A stretch of 64,000 nucleotides of DNA from Cercophora sp. LCS_1 (Eukaryota > Ascomycota > Sordariomycetes > Sordariales > Lasiosphaeriaceae), in NCBI GenBank assembly GCA_036250225.1, contig JAPZLL010000075.1, positions 1 to 64,000 on the forward strand. Direction: 5' to 3'. Position numbers and translations under genes: made by a program. This document shows, piece after piece, positions 55,545-64,000 of the stretch. A model generated the notes under the pieces. It saw only the letters and a program-made list of their open reading frames with translations, was not told the origin of the DNA and did no database searches. How positions within the stretch are numbered: the first letter of the stretch is position 1; every line of letters begins with the position of its first letter.

Positions 55545-57425
55545 GATGCAACGGTTGGTCAGGATTGAACTCAAGCATGTTATCTCTCTATATTCTCAAA
55601 ATCAGTCGCGCGAACCCCGTCATCATTTGCTTGGAACTGTTGGATGGACGTAAACGGAAATGAAAGGACCCAAATGCAAAACTTTGAGTGGAAAACTTGC
55701 TGTGATGTGCCTCGGCGGATTTGATTTGCAGTGGGAAAGAGCGTGCTCCATGAGTTCCTGCCATGAATGGACTCAAGCGTAGAGACCGGAAAGGAAAATG
55801 TCCGTTTCCGAAATTTCACGGCCCAGGCTTACGTAACCCACCATTGGCCAGCGCAACGGATCACATTTTCATTCAAATTTTCGCCAGTCCTGGGGTCTGA
55901 AGTTGAAATTTCGCAAGCCCGATGCGTGAAAGGAAGTTTCCGACCTCTGCTCAAGCGAAACTCTACTTCGTCGGCAGGTCAGTAATTCCGACCACCGAGG
56001 CACGCCCAACCAAGTAAGGCCTCGAAGCCGATCGCACTCCCCGCGACGACAACTGCAGATGAGATGCGAAGCACACCGTCATTGGCAGCAGGACATCGCA
56101 AAGCAGCACGCCGACGCGACAACCACGATCGAGAGCAAAAATAGACGCGGGTCGTCCGGACCACGGCACGATAGATGAAGGTTCGTTGCCCTATACCAGC
56201 GAGGCTATAACTTGGTTGTCTCGTGTTTTTTTGGAGGACGACGAGCATGATTTATCTGCCATGGAGCATTTGGGCTTACCACCGTTGATATACAGGTTAC
56301 CAGGAACACCCGCCAGGCTAATACGGAGGCTGAACTACAAACGCCCCATCCTTCGTCATGCACCTCTTGCAATGCGATGCAACGTTCTACAAATGCAGGT
56401 CCGTCCGAGAAGGGAAGGAATCGAGATGGTGAGGTAATCTACGGGTCTGTTTCTTCCGGTTTGGGAAAAACAGAAGAAAACAAGGTGCGATTGGACCGTC
56501 TAGGGTAAATCCTATTCGCTTCGTGCGCATGTCTATGGCCTGGGTCCTATCGACTGGAGGGCAGGGCTTGATGCTCCGAAATCTTGACGGCTTGCCGATC
56601 CCAGCAGCCACACCTTGTTTTCAAAGCCCTTGCTCGCGGCCCTGCCAAGACGGTTCTCGAATGTGGCTCAATATCGCTAGAAAACGTCTCGCCTGCGAGT
56701 TGATTCAGATGAGTCTGCAGCATGAAAGCTGAGCTCGAAGCGAGAGGACTTTTGGGACGACTTCCAAAGCGTCGGGACGCACAAGATCCGTTTGCGATCA
56801 ATCGCCTGAACCGAGTCCCGGGCGACAGCGTTGTCGCGCACGCAGCCCTATCGCATCGCGACGCGCTCCCCGCCGTCGATCCGTTCGTCCATGGTACGCT
56901 GCCGCGGCTCCGGAGTTGTGGCGTCTGCAGGACATGGTAGCTTCGATCCATGTTCGACCAGCGTCGCATCCGGGTTCTGTGTGACGTAGAGGCGGGCGGG
57001 GCGGGCGAGCTAGCGGCTCCGGAATCAATATCAGGTGAGAATAATACTATCATGGCCACAAAGACGCGCTGACGGCGATATAGGTCCAGCATTGACCACT
57101 GGTATCCTCCGCGACAAGTGGATCGCACCGGGATGCAGGGCTGTCTCCTGCCAGACCGGGACAGGAAGCGTTGCTCCAGGAATTTGCAAGCAATTAAGTT
57201 TACCTTATCCCGATATGGCCCCCATCTTGACATCCTGGGGAAGGAACGTCAGTTCAACCGGCGATCCTCTTGGGATGGACTATCAGACGGGTATATAACG
57301 CCCCTATCGACCAACAAGAAGCAGATGACCACTCTGCAAGACCACAGCTCAAGATCGCCATCGACAGGTCTGTCCCGCTGCGACTTACTAGCTCTAGGCT
57401 AACTGTTTGTAGGGAACAAATCACA
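55545..57425. other. no supported gene
   Basis: Short frames on both strands only. An 83-codon plus frame (56186-56437) and a 228-codon minus frame (56547-57233) lack recognisable content. A TATA-like gtatataac lies near 57290, about 130 bp before the secreted-protein start. Confidence 0.5.
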
Positions 57426-58004
57426 ATGCATATCCTCTCTCTCCTCGTCTTCTCCACCCTCGCCCTGTCCCAAACTACCCCCTGCCCGACGGCAACCCGA
57501 ACCATCCAGAATCGTGGATGCGGCAAGGAATGTCCGTTTTCCGACTGCAATTTCACCTCGACCGTGCGCAACCCATGCGGCTGTCCGGCGTCGGTGCCAA
57601 CGGCGACGCTCATCGCCCCCTGCGAGGCCGACTGCCCCTACCAGGGCTGCGGTATCGAGTTTCGCACATCGCAGCTCGCATGCCCCACGACGTCTAGCAC
57701 GCGCCGCCAACCAGTCCCTCCGAGGCCTACTTCGACAACAAGCACGACGCAAACAAGAGTCGTCACGAGCGTGGTAACGCTGCCGCCAGTGACAAGGACG
57801 ACACCGTGTCCGACGGTCACGAGAACCACAAGCCCTGCCGACTGCCCGGCCATCCGATGCCCGGTTCCGACGTGTCAGGTTCGGTCTAGCTTGGTGATCC
57901 CATGCAGCTGCACCCCCAAGACCCTCCTGTATGTCCAAGGATGTGCCACTGCGTGCCCTGGGGGGTGTTTGACAAGGAGCGAGACCATCAGTGCTACTTG
58001 CTAG
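57426..58004 (+). CDS. cysteine-rich secreted protein
   Basis: A single exon of 192 residues. MHILSLLVFSTLALSQ is a clear signal peptide, with cleavage expected before TTPC. The mature protein has two Cys-rich modules: TTPCPTATRTI...CGKECPFSDC...CGCPASVP and TTPCPTVTRTT...CPAIRCPVPTC...CSCTPKTL. They are joined by a Thr/Ser/Pro-rich linker suited to O-glycosylation. The two modules look like an internal duplication, both opening with TTPCPT. About 23 cysteines are present. Proteins of this kind are common at fungal cell surfaces; no named family is claimed. The ATG at 57426 is preferred because the upstream extension would bury the signal peptide. Confidence 0.7.
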   Translation: MHILSLLVFSTLALSQTTPCPTATRTIQNRGCGKECPFSDCNFTSTVRNPCGCPASVPTATLIAPCEADCPYQGCGIEFRTSQLACPTTSSTRRQPVPPRPTSTTSTTQTRVVTSVVTLPPVTRTTPCPTVTRTTSPADCPAIRCPVPTCQVRSSLVIPCSCTPKTLLYVQGCATACPGGCLTRSETISATC

Positions 58005-59779
58005 TTTGTTATGCTACGATAGTAGACGTGTGGATAAGAGTTCGTTCTCAATGTCAGTTGATACGTGTGTCCCAGGGTTTACAGCATCAGAACCGTTACC
58101 AAATCAAGCAAACTATCAATCAGCATCGCTCGCCTGAAGTTTACAGTGCCCATCCTGCAATCATGCACACACCCAGTCATGGTGAACTCGAAGTTGAGGC
58201 AATCATGTATTAAATATGGTATGGAGAGTCCCATTGACCTGGTCCTAAAACTCCTCCCATCCCTGGTTCCTCCCACCCATCCCTTCCACATTGCCATTAC
58301 ATCTTCTCCAAGGTGTGGCAAGGGCTGCCGCGATGCTCTTGACGACTGGGATACTCCACCGATGCAGAGTTCAAGCTCCCCGGACACGTCTACCACACTG
58401 GGCAGAGAGAATCCTACCTCGGCGTCGAGCCAAACACTGCGCCGGCTGTACGCCAATGAGCCCTCCTTCGTCAGGGAGCGTCAATTCGCACACCCGAGAC
58501 TTTGAGGCCAAGCTCAGCAAAAGGATCAGGGGCGACATGCCCGGCACGCCGGCGACCGGCTCAACCTTTGACGAGGTTGAACAGGAGAGAGAGGCCCAGC
58601 CTGAAGGAGAGGAGGTGCGCGAGGTTCAGAAGCTCGCCAAATTCCTTCGCCCGCGAGACTATTTCCTTCGCTCCAGGATGAAAAGCGGTAAACGTGTGTT
58701 GCGTGGTAAACAGGGCGCACCGTCGGCGTAGCAGCAGTCTTCTCACACCCAGTCCACCCGTGATGCGGGCTGTCAGGGTCGTCAGCCGCCGGACCATCCT
58801 GGCCAGCCGGGTCTTGCACGTACCGCATCAACCCGTCGACGTAAGCCCTCCGTGCTGTCATGCATCTTGTCCCTGGGTGCGCATCTTTCGCTCGGTTCTC
58901 GCGCGGGTGGTTGGTTCCCGCGCAGAGCTCGTCAAGCCGGCGTCTCTTCACCGGCGGATGCTGGCGGTCTTCCCTTGCCGCTCGCAAAAGGCGGTGGGAG
59001 GGAAATGGCGGTTGGGTAACCAATTGGGGAGATGCGGTGCGCCGCACCCGTTATTTCTTTCTTCGTGGGTGCTTCGTACTCCAAGGGGTGGTGGCACGCC
59101 GCCGCCAAGGATGCGTATTTTGGGGTTGCAAACACAGCGTTGCGTGGTTCCTAACCGTCCGGTATTTTCCAGCAGGCGTACCGTATGATGTCTGAAGGCA
59201 TGCAGAACATTCCCTGATCCCTGGGGGAGGTGGCGCAAGGTCGGTCGAGAAGATCTGCCTCGTCCGCTGGAGTCGGTGAGTGGTGGTCTTGGGATGAAAC
59301 CTGCAGTTCGCGATGAAGACTTACGAACCGAGAGGTTCTGATACGGCCCTTCGGAGCTTCCGAGCCTAGCGACACCGCCTGCACGGTGAGGGCGATGCGA
59401 TGCTTGACGTTTGGCGCCGACGTGATCCTCGACGCGTCGGCCTTGCGAGACTGAAGACAGTAGTCCTCCTAGGAAAACACATACACAACAACGTGGGGGT
59501 GCTCGACGGCCGCCGTGTTCTCGACCTCCTGCACCGTGATGAGCCGCAAAGCGGCAGCCAAAGACGACCCGGGTTGGTGCCGCCGAACCGGCATTCATCG
59601 CGGGCACCGGCGGGCCCAACCGAGGCAGGCAAACAGATCGAGTTCCGAGTCCCGGGTTGCGCTGCCAACGGTGTGTAATTGTCTGAAGAAGGAAAGGTAG
59701 AATCTCTGGCGCTGGCGCCGGCAACTGGTGATTTGTGTCCCTGGATTCCGGCGCGCAGGCGCTGAGGGCATCGCCGCCC
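58005..59779. other. no firmly supported gene
   Basis: Possible gene remnants: a plus-strand frame ending at 58731 (FEAKLSKRIRGDMPGTP) with a related upstream frame (58065-58505), and overlapping minus-strand frames between 59660 and 58940. Frames change repeatedly without splice signals, so decayed genes are more likely than active ones. Confidence 0.35.
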
Positions 59780-60932
59780 CATGACCGCGAGTGAATTGAC
59801 TGCGAGTGAATTGACCGTGAGTGAATTAACTGGTAGTGCCCCACAGGTGTATTTGCAGGGGTATCCGCAGGGGTATCCGCAGGGGTATTTGTTTCACAGG
59901 CTGCGCCGGCGCTTTCTCTCCTCCTCCTCCCACAGCAACCAAATACCAGACTCACCCCCCCTCCGGTAACGACCACCCTCCAGTAACGACCACCCTCCGG
60001 TAACAATCGCGCTCCGGTGACGACCACACAAGATTAGATCGCAAGGCCTGACAATTCACTTAACCAGCCCCACATAATCTGGTCTTTAAAACCTTCAACC
60101 AAAATGGCGTCTTTCCTCACGCATCTTTCTTCAGCTTTCCATGAGGGTAGTCTGGGGCAAGACGAGATTGCTGCCAAAATGCTGGACCCAACCATTATCT
60201 GTAAGCCCTTTTTTTCTTTTTACCTCTTGCATCTTATTGCTGATGATTTTAATGCTAGGCCACGCAGCACCGGCCGATCAAGGTTTTGATTTCGTCATGG
60301 AAGTATCCGGCAGCAAAGTCAAAGTCAAAACGAATAGCCAGAACACCGACGAACTTTATCGTTCCGTCATGGAATCAATGTTGGAGACGCAACGGCAGCA
60401 TCGGAGTGCAAGGGAGGCTACCGTCCATAGTAGCATTGCTGCGCTTGTCCTTGGCGGCATTGCTGGCCTCGCCGTTTAGCGAATGGCTGGCCGCCAGGCC
60501 CCCAAGGCAGTGGTACCATTTGCAGTGTGTTTTTCCTACCTTCTTTAGCTCGGAAACTAATCAGCATTTCAGGCCAAGGTCAACGCAACCAAGGTCAATG
60601 CAGCCAGACCGACGATCCCGCGCGACGCACTGCGGCCTTACCGCGCCAGATGGAACAGCAACAAGAAGTAGAGGTCCTCTTCTCTTCTTCCGATTTTCCG
60701 ATCGACTTCCCGACCGTTTCCACTCAACTTTAGCCTCTCTCCCGTTAGTCTCCCCTCCATCTCCCCTCAACATCAACTTTTGGGGGTCCACGGATCGCCA
60801 AGGTATGGATACAATATCTGGGCAACTATGGGGATTGGATTGGGAGGGCATGTGCATTACAGCTTAGCACAGCATAGCACAGCATAGCACAGCATAGCAA
60901 GTGGAATGGACCAAAAAATTCGGGCAATTCTG
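59780..60932 (+). repeat. fifth, inverted copy of the array unit
   Basis: In opposite orientation to the 16-21-kb array, it carries the same parts in the same order: gagtgaattgac repeats, ccggtaacgaccaccctc repeats, the gene, the gtccacggatcgccaaggta 3' flank and a cagcatagca decamer repeat, ending at a gcaattct word. The whole unit was therefore dispersed, not only the gene. Confidence 0.75.
60104..60671 (+). pseudogene. array copy 5 with an in-frame stop
   Basis: Exons 60104-60200 (donor GTAAGC), 60259-60524 (acceptor GCTAG, donor GTGTGT) and 60573-60671 (acceptor TTTCAG). Ignoring one stop, it would encode 153 residues. It begins MASFLTHLSSAFHEGSLGQD and belongs to the copy 1/2 subgroup (ETQRQHRSAREATVHSS, LVLGGIAGLAV). 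The TAG at 60477-60479 replaces the Trp of AVWRM; TGG to TAG is a CpA-to-TpA transition on the opposite strand. The frame remains open on both sides of it. The tail has a short internal repeat (KVNATKVNA) where other copies have KINATR. If translated, the product would end inside the membrane segment. Confidence 0.65.
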
Positions 60933-61129
60933 GTACGCCAAAACACACGCAAAAAAAGCACATGTCACTACTTCTCCCATTCGTGGCGCGGTGGTTGTGG
61001 TTACCGTGTGCCGAGAAGCGAAATGGGGGGGGTGCGGAAAAAGGCTCTCATTTTATGTGGTGTGTGTTTGACGCATATCTGAAGATAGCTTCCATCTTCC
61101 CGGCAGCGGCAATCACGGGGGAAGCAGCG

Positions 61130-61530
61130 AACGTTTCGGTTAAAGCCTCGAGGTTGTCGTTAAGTTTAGCGAGATCTCGGATACGATGCGTACGGTAGGC
61201 CGATATATGCCTCTTGGTGGTAGCGTCTCTCCCAATAATGGCTCTACCCTACAGTCCTCCATGGTGTCCCCTTCCCGTCCTTCCCTTACCATGGTTTCAC
61301 CACCGCCACGCGCATGAGCATCGGAGCCCACGTTTCTCGACTGCTTGGCCCCAGTAACAACACCACCACTACGGCAACTACTGCTACCAGCACTGCTGTG
61401 TTTGGTGGTCGTCGGGGTGTTGATCTGTTCCGCCCCCGCCTACATGTGGCCGACCGGACGACAATGGCTGTAGTCGCCCCATGGAAGCGGATGTTGGCAC
61501 GGCTTCCTCGCAAGTGGTAGACCATCGTCC
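61130..61530. pseudogene. second copy of the segment at 2490-2853
   Basis: Shared words include cttggtggt, cagtcctcc, ttccgccccc-type sequence and ggcttcctcgcaag, in the same order and spacing. On the plus strand the end reads FRPRLHVAD...MLARLPRKW against FRPRLHGAN...LLARLPRKL. The minus strand also aligns. Stops interrupt longer frames on both strands, so I treat it as decayed. Confidence 0.45.
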
Positions 61531-62747
61531 TGGCCTTTCGGCTCCCATTGTTATCCGTATGTTTGCTCGTCTCTCTTACCGTCACCCATCTAACGGGAAA
61601 ACAAGCTTGCTTTGGCGTCGGACAGGCAGAAAGGTTGGCATTGGGGAGGGGCATGAGCACTGCGTGTAACGCATCCAGTTTGGCGTTTCAGCAAGGCAGA
61701 TGCGGGTAGGGTAGCATTTGGCTCGAATTAGATAGTATTTCCGCCTGAGCAGACAAAATGATTACGATTCCTCCACGATATACGGTTGCAGGTCCGAGAT
61801 ACGGGCTGCAGGTCCAAGGTACAAGTCGCAGGGGTCTGCGTAAACACAGTAGAGGCTCCATCATGCCCTCTACCAGGGACGCCATGGTCATGCCTGCTCA
61901 CACCGTATCGCCCTCATCGTCGCTCGCCATCTCATTCCAAGTAGGCTTGATCGTGACACCCGCGCTAGATCCTAGCGGCCCTTGCACCCGCAATGCCAGC
62001 ACGACATGTACCAGCAGCTGGAGATGGCTCCCTGTGCTGATGATGCCGAACGGGCCAAACTCGTGAATCTCCAGCATGCCTGTTGCGTCGATCGTTTGGG
62101 GTCCAACGGGTCGCCGGCGTCGGTGAGAGCGAGTATCTGCGGCACGCGTCGGTGCAGGAGCTGGTGCTGGTAAGCGCGTGGTAGGGTGCATTTCCCTCAA
62201 CCTACATTGGGATGTATCAGTGCTGCTGCATGTTCTCCCCAAGTTGGATGCGAGCACAGCCTTTCTGTCGCTCTCCGTCTCCCAGCGCGCCGGCCTGCAC
62301 GGAAGATGCTGGACGCGGTCGGCATCTTCACGGCGAAGTATCTTGTTCGCAATCAAGGCCGGAAGTGCATTCTCTGCCGGCTTTCGCTCAATACGTGTGG
62401 AAAGCCATATTTAACGGTGTATAGAGCATTTTAAATGCCTTCAAAAAAAATGTATTTAGGGCCTTTTTTTTTTTTTTTTTTTACACGAAGAAAGACCCGT
62501 CCGTTCCTTCTTTTTCGAGCATGTGGTGATTTTTGTAGAATGCATTTTGGTGGTCGCGCTCTATCTTCACATCACTTGCCGCGCTGCAGGCCACGGCCCG
62601 CTTTTCGCGACCGCGGATTTGGGAGTCGGTTCCAATGGTAGCAAGATGATGATGGGGCGGGTTGGTGGCAAACGGCACGACCCATCCACGTTGTGAAAGA
62701 AGGATGGGCCTGACAAGTTGGTGACAAAATAATCGGCACGCTGAATC
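61531..62747. other. no recognisable gene
   Basis: Short frames only, a small gcaggtccgaga/gcaggtccaagg repeat at 61789-61815 and a run of 19 T at 62464-62482. Confidence 0.5.
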
Positions 62748-63172
62748 CCAGATGATGCCCCCTCAAGCGGTCCGGACAGGTGTTGAAAATCCCTGTAGGC
62801 GTCAGCGAAAAAGCCCAAAGCCTTTTCAATAAAGTTTTAGTCATTAATATTGAGTGATGCATTGGAATCCTGGATTCACTCCTTTTCGATGGATGAACAT
62901 CCCTTTGACTTTTCTGTGCATGTTGTTTATTTTGCCAAGGACTTGGTGCCGTTCGGAGCGAACCAATCTGGTAAATCCAGATGATGCCCCTTCAAGCGGC
63001 CCGGACACGTATTGAGAATCCTTGTAGGCGTCAGCGAAAAAGCCCAAAGCATTTTCAATGACTAAAAAAAATATTGAGTGACGCATTGGAATCCTGGATT
63101 CACTCCTTTTCGATGGATGAACATCCCTCCGACTTTTCTGTGTGTATATCGTTTATTTTGCCAAGGACTTGC
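62748..63172. repeat. direct duplication, two copies of about 200 bp
   Basis: 62748-62944 and 62976-63172 start with ccagatgatgcccc and end with attttgccaaggacttg. They differ by scattered substitutions and a small deletion near 62829/63061. The offset is 228 bp. Confidence 0.85.
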
Positions 63173-63399
63173 TCGGGTCGCTGGCTGGTACAGACCCCGC
63201 TGTTTTCACAAGCTTCACCCCTCTTGTGGCTTCCCCCACGCATCTCACGGATCCCAACTTCAAACCTCAACGCTTCGCCGTGGCAGTAATCATATTGAGG
63301 TCGACGACATCTCCGTCACCCAGGCTTCCGCCCAAACAGCCGATGCAACCCCAGATGGCGGCCCCCAACCACAGCCAATACCCCATGGGCGCTGACTGC

Positions 63400-63490
63400 T
63401 CTCCTCAACACCCAACACCTGTGCTCCGACAAAGCATCACGATTACCCAAAACATCACTACCAACCCAACACGCATCCCACTTGATCCCA
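63400..63490 (+). pseudogene. C-terminal fragment of a nuclease-family gene
   Basis: The plus-strand frame reads PVLRQSITITQNITTNPTRI. I recall this as a C-terminal motif of a fungal PD-(D/E)XK-like family whose N-terminus seems to start about 20 bp downstream at 63510. No core is present between this fragment and the duplication upstream. Confidence 0.3.
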
Positions 63491-63509
63491 GCTTCAGCAA
63501 CACTTTGCC

Positions 63510-64000
63510 ATGGCATCAACTGCATCGAGGCCGCCGCCGGCGGTATCTCCATCGGCTGCATCTACGTCGGTATCAGCTTCTAGCGATCCCCCGAAAGATA
63601 GCGATCCCCCAACCGTGCGATTTGCCAATACGCAACATCTCTTCAGTGCCATTGATTCCACTACTGGGGATTTCCTTAGCGTCACAAGCATGATATTACC
63701 CCTTGTTTCTGCAATATACTAATTATGTAGACGTCTCTCCTGATCAATTCACCGAAATCGAGCGTGTGCGAGGGAAGCAACGCCGCAAGGTCCGGTTTCG
63801 TCGTTATGATAGCAATTCCCAGATCTTGGTCATCACAATCCCAACCGCTGTATACGAGGCCCTTCACCTGGGACTTTACAGGCAGTATTTTTGCCAGCTC
63901 GTCCTGCCACTTCCAGGCGTTTTGGGCTGACGATGCATCAGAACCTCTCCCTGGGACTTTTCCGGTCAGACTACATGGTTCATGGCGATAGCGAGGGACT
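63510..64000 (+). CDS. 5' end of a PD-(D/E)XK-family gene, cut by the window end
   Basis: The first frame starts MASTASRPPPAVSPSAAS and contains VRFANTQHLFSAIDSTTGDF. After an intron whose acceptor is probably ATTATGTAG at 63728, a second frame reads VSPDQFTEIERVRGKQRRKV, then RRYDSNSQILVITIPTAVYEALHLGLY. The GT donor is uncertain; one at 63647 gives the right phase. The order (short Ser/Pro-rich lead, hTQxLF, SPDQFxEIERVRG, P-T-x-x-H/Y-E-x-L-H) matches my memory of a fungal nuclease-like family. The catalytic part would lie beyond the window. The second frame closes at about 63930, so another intron or a break is expected there. Confidence 0.4.

Noticed and set aside
56547..57233. 228-codon minus-strand frame
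   Set aside because: Ser/Arg-rich with no motif, and no support from splicing or similarity.
58948..60027. 359-codon minus-strand frame
   Set aside because: Runs through the promoter repeats of array copy 5 and has no coherent protein features.

Overview
The window is nuclear DNA of a filamentous ascomycete. The best supported genes (REV3, SLU7, RPS9, RPL21, an ApsA/Num1 cortical protein, an Nvj2/Tex2-type SMP protein) have ascomycete architectures and short GT-AG introns of about 45-70 bp. The ApsA and Rev3 proteins read like those of Sordariomycetes; Hypocreales is a guess from the accessory gene content. No bacterial operons, rRNA, tRNA or CRISPR were seen.

The left 22 kb is accessory, repeat-rich DNA. 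It holds remnants of fungal PD-(D/E)XK-like (restriction-endonuclease fold) families, two paralogous nuclease-like genes with C-terminal coiled-coil repeats (gene A near 7 kb, gene B near 14.5 kb), one intact candidate secreted protein and two probable broken ones, and a four-unit tandem array (16.2-21.2 kb) of a small three-exon gene for a putative single-pass membrane protein. A fifth, inverted copy lies 39 kb away at 60 kb. Three copies are intact. One copy of the small family, the 60-kb copy and gene B each carry an in-frame TAG explained by one CpA-to-TpA change, as expected of repeat-induced point mutation (RIP).

The block from 22 to 52 kb is mostly conserved housekeeping: apsA (22.1-27.5), REV3 (37.6-42.6), SLU7 (45.8-47.1), divergent RPS9 and RPL21 (47.3-48.9) and an SMP-domain lipid-transfer protein (49.5-52.4). 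It is interrupted by accessory genes: a frameshifted nuclease-kinase fusion (31-33.3), a DUF7924-like nuclease (35-36.7) with a duplicated fragment upstream, and another PD-(D/E)XK-like gene (43.1-44.3).

The right 12 kb returns to accessory character: an F-box protein with tandem Tyr-Gly-Met repeats and an upstream minisatellite, a cysteine-rich secreted protein, the inverted fifth array copy, a second copy of a segment also found near 2.5 kb, a 200-bp direct duplication, and the 5' end of one more nuclease-family gene running to the window end.

Two themes stand out. One is an unrecognised small membrane-protein family amplified as a whole unit with its promoter repeats and light RIP-like damage. 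The other is the concentration of at least seven loci from several fungal nuclease-like families in 64 kb. All family names come from motif recognition by eye; no database search was possible.
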